From positions 1 to 22,711 of the forward strand of contig JAEWJQ010000227.1 in NCBI GenBank assembly GCA_023386515.1: 22,711 nucleotides of DNA. Reading direction: 5' to 3'. This document shows positions 9,816 to 17,717 of the stretch, piece by piece. The notes beneath the pieces are model-generated. The model had not been told where the DNA came from and ran no database searches. It saw only the letters and a list, made by a program, of their open reading frames with translations. The stretch's first letter is position 1. Each line of letters opens with the position of its first letter. The DNA is from Pseudomonadota bacterium (lineage in GTDB: Bacteria > Pseudomonadota > Alphaproteobacteria > Sphingomonadales > Sphingomonadaceae). The position numbers and the translations under genes are program-made.

Positions 9816-9934
9816 TATGAATTCAGGATGAGATTCCTGGGATTTCGCTGTCTTTGATCTGTCACGGCACCGTCCCGACTCGCGGATAACGCGCCCCCAG
9901 AAGCCGAAGTGGCTGATCAAGGGGACTTTACGAC
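9816..9934 (+). other. 119-bp gap between halogenase and second TonB receptor
   Basis: The ribosome site AAGGGGAC (9919-9926) serves the receptor gene. A weak CAGGA/TCCTG hairpin lies near 9830-9845 without a clear T run. TTGATC near 9855 and GATAAC near 9886 might be promoter boxes but the spacing is poor. I cannot decide whether the receptor has its own promoter or is read from upstream. Confidence 0.4.
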
Positions 9935-12553
9935 ATGTCGATCCATTCGCGTACGCGGTTGCGTCTGCTCGCGGGCGTCGCTCTGCTCGTGGCATCGGGC
10001 GCGGCCGAGGCGAAGACGACCAACGACACGGCCAAGCCGGCGCAGACGCAGGCGACCGCCGATCCGCAGGTGACCACCGCCGATCAGCCCGCGACCGAAG
10101 AGGGCGGCTCGCAGCTCGGCGACATCGTCGTGACCGCAACCCGCCGCGAAACCAATTTGCAGAAGACGCCGATCTCGATCAGCGTGCTCAACACGCAGGC
10201 GCTCGCCGACCGCCACGTGCTCAGCCTGTTCAATCTCGCCGACGGCACGATTCCGTCGCTTCGTGTGGCCACGTTCGAGGCGCGCCAATCGGCATTGACG
10301 ATCGGCATCCGCGGCATCGTCCCCTACGACCAGAATCAGACCGCGCGCGACGGTGGCGTCGGCGTCTACATCGACGGCGTCGCTTTGGGTAAGACGCAGG
10401 GCCTCAACGCCGCGCTGTTCGACATTGAACGGATCGAGGTGCTCAAGGGCCCGCAGGGCACGTTGTTCGGCCGCAACACCGAAGGCGGCGCGCTGTCGCT
10501 GGTATCGCGCGCGCCCACCGGCGTTTTCGGCGGCCGCATGACCGCGGGCGTCGGCAATTACGGCAGCCGCAACGCCGACGTGCACCTCGACCTGCCGGCC
10601 TTCTACGACATTTCGTTGAAGTTCGACGGCGTCTACCAGCATCAGGATCCGACGGTGAAGGACCCGCTGACGGGTTCGACCGGCTGGAACTATTACGATC
10701 GCAAGGGCGGCCGCGTCGCCGCGCGCTGGAAGCCGGTCGACGGCTTCACCGCGGACTTCGCCTACGACTATGCGAAGGACGACAATACGCCGCAGTACAG
10801 CCAGCTGATCAACTATAACCCCAACAACTATCCGGTCGGGACGTTCAACAGCAGCGGCGTTCTCCAGCTGAACGGCGTGAATTGCGGCGGCACGATCACC
10901 GCAGCGCAGGCCGCCGCCGGCCGCCCCGTCTGCATCGCGCCCAAGGCGCCGCTGGTTGGCGTCCATCCGGATCGGCAGACGGTCGCCGATGTCGGCGTGC
11001 CGCAGCAGCCCAGCGTCGACATCACGCACGGCTTCTCGTCCAATCTGCGCTATCAGGTCGCTCCGGCGGTGGAGTTGCGCTCGATCACCGCCTGGCGCGG
11101 CGTCAGCACGGACCAGTGGGACAATTCGGGCGGTCCGGAGCGCAGCAGCTTCGCACCCAACTCGAACTTCAGCCGCTACAGCCTGTCGTTCCTGCACCAG
11201 CATCAGTTCAGCCAGGAGTTCCAGGCGGTCGGTAGCGCCGACCAGCTCGACTATGTCGTCGGCGCTTATTATTTCACCGAACACGCCACCGAATATGCCG
11301 CGACACCGCTGAGCAACCTGTGGAACGCAGACGGTACCGCCTATACGATCCGCAGCCCGATCCCGGGCAATGCCAACGCGATCACCAGCGCCAATTCGGG
11401 GTATCAGCAGTACGATCCGTCGTGCAACAACACGCTGGCGACGACGGTGCCGCAATTCGCCAACAGCTGCCAGTTCATCACCCGCGCCAGCCAGGCGAGC
11501 GACCACAATTACTCGCTGTTCGGCAATCTGACCTTCACGCCGTCGGCACTGGGCGACGTGTTGCACATCACCGCCGGTGGCCGCTGGACCAAGGACAAGC
11601 GTCACGGCACGCTTTACGTGGTCAACAATCGCGCCGACCTGGTCACCGCCGGCACCGTCTCGCCGTTCGGTTTCCGCAACAGCATCAGTCGCTTCGACCC
11701 GATGGTCAACGTCGCCTTCGATGCGACGCCGGACGTCCACCTCTATGCCAAATATGCCACCGGCTTCCGCGCCGGCGGCGCCAACGACCGTTCGCTCGCG
11801 TTCAACGCCTTCGGTCCGGAAGCGGTCAAGTCGTATGAAATCGGCTCGAAGATGGACTTCTGGAACCACAAGGCGCGCCTCAACCTCGCCGGCTACATCA
11901 TGAACCGGTCGAACACGCAGTTCGACTTCGACTATTTCGACACCAATGGGTCGAGCCCGACCAACGGCAGCCACATCGAGCAGACGATCAACGCCGGCAA
12001 GAGCAAGATCCGCGGCATCGAGGCCGATCTGACGGTGGCACCGGTGCAGGGTCTGACGCTGACCGGTTCCTATGCCTATACCTATTGGAAGGCGCCGTCG
12101 GCGGTAAATCCGCTGACCCCGGGTGCGCCGGCGCAGCAGCTCTACATCGTCTACACGCCGCGCAATGCGGCATCGGCGGCGATCGATTACGCCATCCCGA
12201 TCAACGTCGGCGATGCCAGCGTCCGCCTGCACCTCGACGGCAATTACGCGAGCAGCCAGTACAGCTTCCAGCTCGAGCCGACCAAGACCGACGCCAGCTT
12301 CATCATGAACGGCCGCCTGTCGCTCGCCGACATTGCGGTGTCGCCGACCAACAAGGTCACGTTTGCCTTCTGGGTGCGCAACCTGCTCGACACGACCTAC
12401 ATCTATCGTCGCTCGTCCGCGAACTCGGTGCCGGTGTACAATTATGGCGCCACCGGCCAGCTGATCTCGACGGGCTATGGCGGCATCCTCGGCGACTACG
12501 CCAACTTCAATCCGCCGCGGACCTGGGGTGTGGAAGCGACGATGCGCTTCTGA
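9935..12553 (+). CDS. TonB-dependent receptor (second, 872 residues)
   Basis: Outer-membrane TonB-dependent importer. The ATG at 9935 follows AAGGGGAC and gives a signal peptide (1-26, ending GAAEA). A Thr/Gln/Ala-rich linker leads to the TonB box DIVVTAT (63-69). The plug domain covers about 72-195 with the standard segments GVGVYIDGVALG, IERIEVLKGPQGTLFGRN and GGALSLVSRAP. The barrel ends in VEATMRF, with the terminal Phe needed for outer-membrane assembly. It is a shorter, different subfamily from the receptor at 3268, with the common sphingomonad plug type. Four cysteines lie in predicted loops (VNCGG, RPVCIA, DPSCNN, NSCQFI). It stands behind the halogenase gene in the same direction and ends in its own terminator. 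It may import the halogenase-cluster substrate or a sugar; its ligand is not predictable from sequence. Confidence 0.92.
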   Translation: MSIHSRTRLRLLAGVALLVASGAAEAKTTNDTAKPAQTQATADPQVTTADQPATEEGGSQLGDIVVTATRRETNLQKTPISISVLNTQALADRHVLSLFNLADGTIPSLRVATFEARQSALTIGIRGIVPYDQNQTARDGGVGVYIDGVALGKTQGLNAALFDIERIEVLKGPQGTLFGRNTEGGALSLVSRAPTGVFGGRMTAGVGNYGSRNADVHLDLPAFYDISLKFDGVYQHQDPTVKDPLTGSTGWNYYDRKGGRVAARWKPVDGFTADFAYDYAKDDNTPQYSQLINYNPNNYPVGTFNSSGVLQLNGVNCGGTITAAQAAAGRPVCIAPKAPLVGVHPDRQTVADVGVPQQPSVDITHGFSSNLRYQVAPAVELRSITAWRGVSTDQWDNSGGPERSSFAPNSNFSRYSLSFLHQHQFSQEFQAVGSADQLDYVVGAYYFTEHATEYAATPLSNLWNADGTAYTIRSPIPGNANAITSANSGYQQYDPSCNNTLATTVPQFANSCQFITRASQASDHNYSLFGNLTFTPSALGDVLHITAGGRWTKDKRHGTLYVVNNRADLVTAGTVSPFGFRNSISRFDPMVNVAFDATPDVHLYAKYATGFRAGGANDRSLAFNAFGPEAVKSYEIGSKMDFWNHKARLNLAGYIMNRSNTQFDFDYFDTNGSSPTNGSHIEQTINAGKSKIRGIEADLTVAPVQGLTLTGSYAYTYWKAPSAVNPLTPGAPAQQLYIVYTPRNAASAAIDYAIPINVGDASVRLHLDGNYASSQYSFQLEPTKTDASFIMNGRLSLADIAVSPTNKVTFAFWVRNLLDTTYIYRRSSANSVPVYNYGATGQLISTGYGGILGDYANFNPPRTWGVEATMRF

Positions 12554-12573
12554 TTCCCGGTCACGGCCGACGA

Positions 12574-12611
12574 CAAACGCCTGGTCCCTCGGGGCCGGGC
12601 GTTTGCGTTTC
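12574..12611 (+). terminator. Terminator after the second TonB receptor
   Basis: CAAACGCCTGG (12574-12584) pairs with CCGGGCGTTTG (12595-12605), an 11-bp stem with one T-G wobble and a 10-base loop. It is followed by CGTTTCT, a short imperfect T run. It lies 20 bp after the receptor stop and separates it from the convergent kinase gene. Confidence 0.65.
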
Positions 12612-12681
12612 TGTGGAATGCCCCTCGCCTCAAGCTCAGTTGAGAGTCCTGTTCATGCGCAGCGTTCATCGCCACGGCCGG

Positions 12682-12707
12682 GCCGGGAAGAGAGCAACGA
12701 GCCCGGC
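12682..12707 (-). terminator. Possible hairpin after the histidine kinase gene
   Basis: GCCGGG (12682-12687) pairs with CCCGGC (12702-12707) about 10 bp beyond the kinase stop. An upstream GCCGGGC offers an alternative pairing. No T run follows on the minus strand, so this is a weak candidate. Confidence 0.25.
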
Positions 12708-12716
12708 ATGCCGCGA

Positions 12717-14105
12717 TCAGGCGCTGTTCCCGGCACAGGGCAAAGCGAGCGTCACGCTGAGCCCCGGCTCGGCGTCTCCGAGGATCAGCGTACCGCGGTG
12801 CAGCCGCGCGATCGCGTCGACCAGCGGCAGGCCCAGGCCATGTCCCTCGCTATGGCGGCTCGTGTCGAGCCGCCCGAAACGGCGCAACGCGGTGCCGCGA
12901 TCCGCGGCGGCGATGCCCGGGCCGTGGTCCCGTACGGTGACGCAGGCGATGTCGCCGTTGCGGGCCACATGCAGCGTGACCGCCGTTCCCGCCGGCGTAT
13001 GGCGGAAGGCATTTTCGATCAGGTTGATCAGGGCCTGGGCCAGTAGCTGCCGATCGCCCTCCACCGGCAGCGGCACGCCTGCGTCGAGGCTGAGGCGATG
13101 GCCGGTGTCGTTGGCGACCTCCGCCATCGTCTCGCCGACCTCCGCCGCCAGCGCGCCTAGATCGAGACGGGCGAAGCCAGCGCGGCGCCGGCCGGCCTCG
13201 ACCTCGCTGATCCGCAACGTCGCAGCGAACATCGCGAGCAGGGCATCGCATTGCTGCAGTGCGTAGTCGAGTTCGGTCCGTAGCGCGGGGCCGGGTGCGC
13301 GGGCGACGATCAGCGCGAGCTGGCCGCGCAGTCGGGCGAGCGGCATCCGCAGATCGTGGGCGATGTCGTTGCTGACCCCGGCGACCTCCGCCATCAGCCG
13401 CTCGATGCGGTCGAGCATGCGGTTGAACGTCGCCGCCTCGCGCGCGAAGGCGCCACCGCCCGCCGCGACGGGCAGGCGTGCGCGCAGATCGCCGTCGATG
13501 ATCGCCTCGGCCGTGTCGCGCACCGCGGCGATCCGGCGGCCGATAAGAAATGCCAGCAACGCGGTGCCGGTCAGCACGACGACGACGATCGCCCCGAAAC
13601 CCAGCAGGTAATTGCGCAGCCGCAGCGAGGCGTAATCGTCGAATGGTTCGGTTTCGCCGACGGTGGTCAGCCATAATCCGCCGCCGAGCGGGCGGACCAA
13701 CGCTCGGCCGGCGGACAGGCCGGTGATCCGGTCATGGTGACGGACCGTCGAGAAACCCGGCGGCAGCGCCCGGCTGAGCGTGATGTTGCCGCCGAGCCGA
13801 TGGCCCGATGCATCGCGCAGTTCCAGCCCGATATCCCCCGTGTCGCGCTGGTGGCTGAGCCGGTCGATCCGTGCCAAGATCGCGGCGGCGTCACTGGGGC
13901 GAACATCGTCGTCGATCTCGTCGCTGACCGTCGCGATACGCCGGTCGACGAGATGCGCCACCGCCGCGCGCGAGGCGGCGAAGGTGGCGTAACCGGTGGT
14001 CAGCGTGGTGCCGAGGAACAGCAACAGGAAGATCGTGGTCAGCGCACGCAGCGACAATGACCGCCACCAGCGCGGCCGATAAGTCAGGACGCGCGGCGCG
14101 GTCAT
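12717..14105 (-). CDS. Two-component sensor histidine kinase
   Basis: Inner-membrane sensor kinase of 462 residues. The first membrane helix is near 22-44 and the second near 168-189, with a periplasmic sensor segment of about 120 residues between them that I do not recognise. HAMP covers about 190-243. The phospho-acceptor His250 lies in NDIAHDLRMPLARLR. The ATPase domain shows the N box NLIENA (361-366), G1 DHGPGI (393-398), the F-box RRFGRLD and G2 GHGLGL (421-426). All catalytic boxes are intact. Its ATG overlaps the regulator stop by 4 bp (ATGA), so the pair is translated together and surely forms a cognate system. Location downstream of the DUF5695 gene suggests it may sense envelope conditions or a breakdown product, but the signal is unknown. 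Confidence 0.93.
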   Translation of the reverse strand: MTAPRVLTYRPRWWRSLSLRALTTIFLLLFLGTTLTTGYATFAASRAAVAHLVDRRIATVSDEIDDDVRPSDAAAILARIDRLSHQRDTGDIGLELRDASGHRLGGNITLSRALPPGFSTVRHHDRITGLSAGRALVRPLGGGLWLTTVGETEPFDDYASLRLRNYLLGFGAIVVVVLTGTALLAFLIGRRIAAVRDTAEAIIDGDLRARLPVAAGGGAFAREAATFNRMLDRIERLMAEVAGVSNDIAHDLRMPLARLRGQLALIVARAPGPALRTELDYALQQCDALLAMFAATLRISEVEAGRRRAGFARLDLGALAAEVGETMAEVANDTGHRLSLDAGVPLPVEGDRQLLAQALINLIENAFRHTPAGTAVTLHVARNGDIACVTVRDHGPGIAAADRGTALRRFGRLDTSRHSEGHGLGLPLVDAIARLHRGTLILGDAEPGLSVTLALPCAGNSA

Positions 14106-14782
14106 CCGCGCAGCATATAGCCCAGGCCGCGCTTGGTGACGATCGGGTCGTCGCCGCCCGCCGCGATCAGCTTGCGCCGCAGCATCCGTACCTGCGCATC
14201 GACGATGTTGGTCGCGGGTTCAAAATCATAGCCCCAGACGCGTTCGAGCAGCATCGCCCGGGTCAGGATCGTCCCCGGCTGGCGGGCAAGTTCGGTCAGC
14301 AGGCCCAGTTCGAGCTTGGTGAGGTCGAGCGGCTGCTCGTTGCGCCAGGCGCGCAATTGCGTCGGGCTGACGGTGATATCGCCGGCGCGCAACGTATCGC
14401 CGCCGCTGCCGCCCGCGGTCCAGCCGCGCGCCCTGGCGAGCGCCTTCAGCCGTGCGTCCAGTTCGATCGCAGGGGTCGGCTTGACGACATAATCGTCGGC
14501 GCCTGCGTCCAGCCCCTCGACCTTCTCTACCGACCGGCCGAGCGCGCTCAGCATCACGACGGGCAGGGTGTTGCCCGCCTCGCGCAGCCTCTGCAGCACG
14601 GATGTGCCCTCCAGCTGCGGCAGCATCCGGTCGAGGATCATCGCGTCGAAACGGGCCCGCGCCACCGCCTCGAGCGCGGAAATCCCCGTCGGTGCGATGG
14701 TCACCGCATGATCGAGCGCACGCAATTCTTCGGCCAGCGTCTCGGCATAAGCCATGTCATCCTCGACCAGCAGCAGGTCCAT
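14102..14782 (-). CDS. Response regulator, OmpR/PhoB family
   Basis: DNA-binding response regulator, 226 residues. The receiver domain (1-115) has the acidic pocket Glu7-Asp8-Asp9, phospho-acceptor Asp51 (MILDRMLP), Ser79 and Lys101 (VVKPTP). The winged-helix domain (about 130-226) has DLTKLELGLLTELA, the recognition-helix segment IVDAQVRMLRRKL, and the terminal TKRGLGYML. AAGGAG at 14800-14795 sits 12 nt before the ATG, slightly far. It is the first gene of the pair with the kinase (4-bp overlap) and lies 128 bp downstream of the DUF5695 gene on the same strand, so part of its transcription may come from that gene. Targets are unknown. Confidence 0.94.
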   Translation of the reverse strand: MDLLLVEDDMAYAETLAEELRALDHAVTIAPTGISALEAVARARFDAMILDRMLPQLEGTSVLQRLREAGNTLPVVMLSALGRSVEKVEGLDAGADDYVVKPTPAIELDARLKALARARGWTAGGSGGDTLRAGDITVSPTQLRAWRNEQPLDLTKLELGLLTELARQPGTILTRAMLLERVWGYDFEPATNIVDAQVRMLRRKLIAAGGDDPIVTKRGLGYMLRG

Positions 14783-14910
14783 CGTCTGTCCGGGCTCCTT
14801 GATGTGGCCCGACCCTTAGGGTGCGTCCGCTTCGGGCGAAAGTGCCTTGCTGGCCGCGTCAGCTCGCGCGGTCAGACGAGGCAGCCCGGATGTCACGGCG
14901 GCCCGCAGCG

Positions 14911-17646
14911 TCACTTTGCCGCGAGGTCGATCTCTACCGGAGCGGCTCCCAGCGGGATGGTGTAACCACCCCGCTCCAGCCGGCCTGTCGATGGCCGGTA
15001 GGCCGCGCCGGTACCCGTGGTGCGGGTGACGAACAGCCGCGCCGACGTCGTGCCGGGGCTCGCCGGATCGAGCGTCAGCGCGATGTGGCCGCTTGCCGGC
15101 GTATAGACCGCCTTTGCGATCTTGCCGGCCTCCAGCTCGATCCATTGCCCGGCCGGAGCGATGAACAGCCGCGATCGCGCACCGTCCCTCGGTACGATCG
15201 ACACCTCGCCACGTCCCTCGCGCACGTCGCCGCCGAAACCGATCCAGCCGAAGGTGGGATCGTTCACCAGATAGCTGCCCGCCGCATAGGCATGGCCGAA
15301 GAAGCCCATCCCATAATCCCCGCTATACGGGTCCCAGCGCATCATGTCGGGCGCGCTGTGGAAGGCGGCGGAGGAAAAGCCGTCCTGATCGATATTGGTG
15401 ATGCCGCCCATCATCCCGCCATAGGCGACCCGCAACAGGTGCAGGTCCGCCGGTTTGGCGCGATAGGCGTCGAACAGCGGCACGGCATTGAGCGCCGATC
15501 CATAATGATGGATCTGCCGCTCGATACGCGGATATTTGCCGCCGTACAGGAAGTCCCAATAGCGACGGGCATTGCCGTTATAGCCCCAGCTCGGAATCGT
15601 CGGATCGTAGCCGAGGATCACCTCGCGCGTGATGTCCGCCTGCGGCTGGAAGCCGAAATAGCGCATCCAGGCATAGACTTCCGGCTGGCCGGTCGAATCC
15701 CACGCCATTTCGGAACCGAAAGGATATTTCAGGCTGCGCCAATGGTCGGCGCGATGGCGCATCAACCGTTCCATCTCGGTCGCCTGCGCTCTCATCCCCT
15801 CGCGCTGCAGATCCTTCAGGATGTCGACGAAGACGTCGCCCTCCATCAGGCCGAATTCAGTGTAGTAGGGCGCGTCCCGCATCATCGCCACGACGGTGAG
15901 ATAGGCATGGTCCAGGTACCAGCGCCAATCATGCCGCGCGACCAGGTCGGGGTGATTGCGCGCGGTGCGATAGAGCACCCAATGGCCGATCGCGACATGC
16001 GGGTAGTTGTAGGCCCGGCCGAGGTCGTTGGCGTCCTTCTCCTTCCAGGACGTCCAGCTCTGCCATTGCCGCGGATCGCCGGTGTAGAGATTGGGGAATT
16101 TGGAGGGGTCGTAGAAGAAGAGGCTCTTCTTGACCGCGCCGGCATGCGGGCCGTCGGCGACCTGAAGATTGCCGACCACAGTACCGTCGATCAGGCGCTC
16201 CAGTTTGGCGATCTCGCCCGCGTCGGGATTGTCGAGCTGTTTCATCACCGCCGCGACCCAGCTGCCGCCGCCGCCCTCGTCGCTCATGCCCGCGATCCAC
16301 ACGCGCGGTTCGACGTCGACGATCTTCTTCGCTTCATTGTCGTAGGTCAGGATCGCCGGGCTGCGGCCGAACGGGTCGCCCTTGCCCTCATACCATTGGC
16401 GGGTGGTGGCAAAGCGGCCGAGGTCGGCCATCGTCTGATCGAGCGGCTTTGTGACGACGTAGCTGACCGTCTGCGCCTGGCCATCGGCATAGGTCAGCGT
16501 CAGGCGGGCGCGGCCCCATTGCGCGCCGCGGATCGAGAGACGGGTCCAGCCCTTGACGGTGCCGGCACGTGTCGCGGTGATGGCGCCGGCCGGCCAACTG
16601 TCGATCCGGGCGATCGGCGTCGGCGCCTTGACGAAGAGGGTCGCGGTCATGTCGGTCGGTACGACATAGCCGGGGATGCCGACCGCAACCGGCCGGCGGG
16701 GGGCGGCCAGCGTGGCCTCGATCCCACGGATCGTCGGCGCGGGCGTCAGGCGCACCCCGACGGTCAGCGTCTCGCCCGGCGCCAGGGTGCGAGCGGTCGG
16801 CGCATTCCAAGGCTCGCCGCCCTTCTTCCATTCGCGCTCTACGTAACCGGCAGAAAGGACGGTCCAGTCGTAGAATCCCTCCGACGTCTGGCCGCGCGGG
16901 CTCTTGTCGGCGAAGCTGCTCGCCCCGTCGCGCTCATGTGGGCCGAGCAACGGCACATAGGCTTCGAGCGGCGTGCCGCGTTCCGGGAGAACGAGCAGCG
17001 CCGGCCCCTTGCCGTTCAGGCGCGTGACCTGCAGATAGCCGGCGTCGCGGCCGATATAGGGGTCGGTGAAGCTCGCCTGCGCATGGGCCTGATCGAGCGT
17101 CCGGTCGGTGATGATGTTGTCGAACACCATGGGCAGTCCGAGCACACCGATCTCCACCGGCGTCGCCGATACGTTGCGGAGCGTGAAACGCAGCGCGAGC
17201 TGACCGTGTTCGTCGACCCAGCGGCGCTCGACCGACAGCGGGCTGTCCGTACCCAGGCTGGCGGTGATGTCCGCCGCGGCGATCACGGTCTTGGCGGCGG
17301 GCAGGGCGCGGATCGGCCGCCGCGCCGCCGCCGAATCGAGGTCGCGCCACGCGCCGCCCGGTGCCCGCACGCGCAGGTGGATGTCGCCGACATGGTTGTA
17401 GCCGTCGCCCGCACGCTCCGCCTCGCGGCCGGTCGGCACGAAGCTGAACCCCGGTTCCGCGGCGGGCGACAGGCGTGCGAGCGTCTGCGTATCGCTGCGC
17501 AAGGCCAACCGAAACGGTCCGACCGTATAGTCGCGGGTCGCAATGGGCGCATATTGCGGCTTGGCGGGTTGCTGGGCGTCCGCTGCGACCAGGGCAGGCG
17601 CGGCGAGAAGAACCAGCGTTGGCGCGGCGAAGCGGATGGCTTTCAT
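14911..17646 (-). CDS. Large secreted protein of the DUF5695 type, suspected carbohydrate-active
   Basis: 911 residues with a Sec signal peptide (1-25, MKAIRFAAPTLVLLAAPALV then ADAQ). GAGG at 17656-17653 lies 6 nt before the ATG. The N-terminal third (about 40-330) is beta-rich with sandwich-like wording. The middle and C-terminal part (about 400-800) is rich in Trp, Tyr and His with helical stretches, such as AYNYPHVAIGHWVLYR, HAYLTVVAMMRDAPYYTEFGLMEGD and WGYNGNARRYWDFLYGG. This layout resembles a glycosidase with an (alpha/alpha)6 barrel, but I recognise no characterised family, and my assignment to DUF5695 is from remembered sequence character. Many acidic residues (for example in MEGDVF and WDSTGQPEVY) could be catalytic. 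It diverges from a GH127 gene across a shared palindromic operator, so it probably takes part in degrading the same arabinose-containing substrate. Confidence 0.7.
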   Translation of the reverse strand: MKAIRFAAPTLVLLAAPALVAADAQQPAKPQYAPIATRDYTVGPFRLALRSDTQTLARLSPAAEPGFSFVPTGREAERAGDGYNHVGDIHLRVRAPGGAWRDLDSAAARRPIRALPAAKTVIAAADITASLGTDSPLSVERRWVDEHGQLALRFTLRNVSATPVEIGVLGLPMVFDNIITDRTLDQAHAQASFTDPYIGRDAGYLQVTRLNGKGPALLVLPERGTPLEAYVPLLGPHERDGASSFADKSPRGQTSEGFYDWTVLSAGYVEREWKKGGEPWNAPTARTLAPGETLTVGVRLTPAPTIRGIEATLAAPRRPVAVGIPGYVVPTDMTATLFVKAPTPIARIDSWPAGAITATRAGTVKGWTRLSIRGAQWGRARLTLTYADGQAQTVSYVVTKPLDQTMADLGRFATTRQWYEGKGDPFGRSPAILTYDNEAKKIVDVEPRVWIAGMSDEGGGGSWVAAVMKQLDNPDAGEIAKLERLIDGTVVGNLQVADGPHAGAVKKSLFFYDPSKFPNLYTGDPRQWQSWTSWKEKDANDLGRAYNYPHVAIGHWVLYRTARNHPDLVARHDWRWYLDHAYLTVVAMMRDAPYYTEFGLMEGDVFVDILKDLQREGMRAQATEMERLMRHRADHWRSLKYPFGSEMAWDSTGQPEVYAWMRYFGFQPQADITREVILGYDPTIPSWGYNGNARRYWDFLYGGKYPRIERQIHHYGSALNAVPLFDAYRAKPADLHLLRVAYGGMMGGITNIDQDGFSSAAFHSAPDMMRWDPYSGDYGMGFFGHAYAAGSYLVNDPTFGWIGFGGDVREGRGEVSIVPRDGARSRLFIAPAGQWIELEAGKIAKAVYTPASGHIALTLDPASPGTTSARLFVTRTTGTGAAYRPSTGRLERGGYTIPLGAAPVEIDLAAK

Positions 17647-17658
17647 GCGTGTCCTCGG

Positions 17659-17686
17659 TTGACGGCGAAGCAGCCGCCGCTATCGT
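17659..17686 (+). promoter_or_regulatory. Possible promoter of the GH127 operon
   Basis: A -35-like TTGACG (17659-17664), a 16-base spacer and TATCGT (17681-17686) as -10 are seen. The -10 box runs into the palindrome at 17682-17693, so a bound regulator would block it. A minus-strand promoter for the DUF5695 gene (TTGCAT, 18 bases, TATACG) would overlap the same palindrome. Both are moderate matches. Confidence 0.35.
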
Positions 17687-17693
17687 ATACGAT
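17682..17693. promoter_or_regulatory. Perfect 12-bp palindrome ATCGTATACGAT, GntR-like operator candidate
   Basis: ATCGTATACGAT is fully self-complementary, and the preceding T gives TATCGTATACGAT. The form is like operators of the FadR/UxuR branch of GntR regulators, which often bind sugar-acid or sugar catabolism promoters. It lies in the 71-bp space between the divergent DUF5695 and GH127 genes, over the predicted -10 regions of both. No GntR gene is in the window. It differs completely from the operators at 2890 and 3171. Confidence 0.6.
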
Positions 17694-17717
17694 CTAAAGG
17701 AACGAGGATGCAACGCG

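Noticed and set aside
9917..12232. 771-codon antisense frame over the second TonB receptor
   Set aside because: Same codon-bias shadow effect; no recognisable motif.
14821..17697. 958-codon plus-strand frame over the DUF5695 gene
   Set aside because: Low-information Arg/Asp/Ala sequence. The minus-strand frame has a signal peptide, a ribosome site and a shared operator with GH127.
17475..17717. Earlier start of GH127 inside the DUF5695 gene
   Set aside because: It would hide the Tat leader and place the operator within the coding region.
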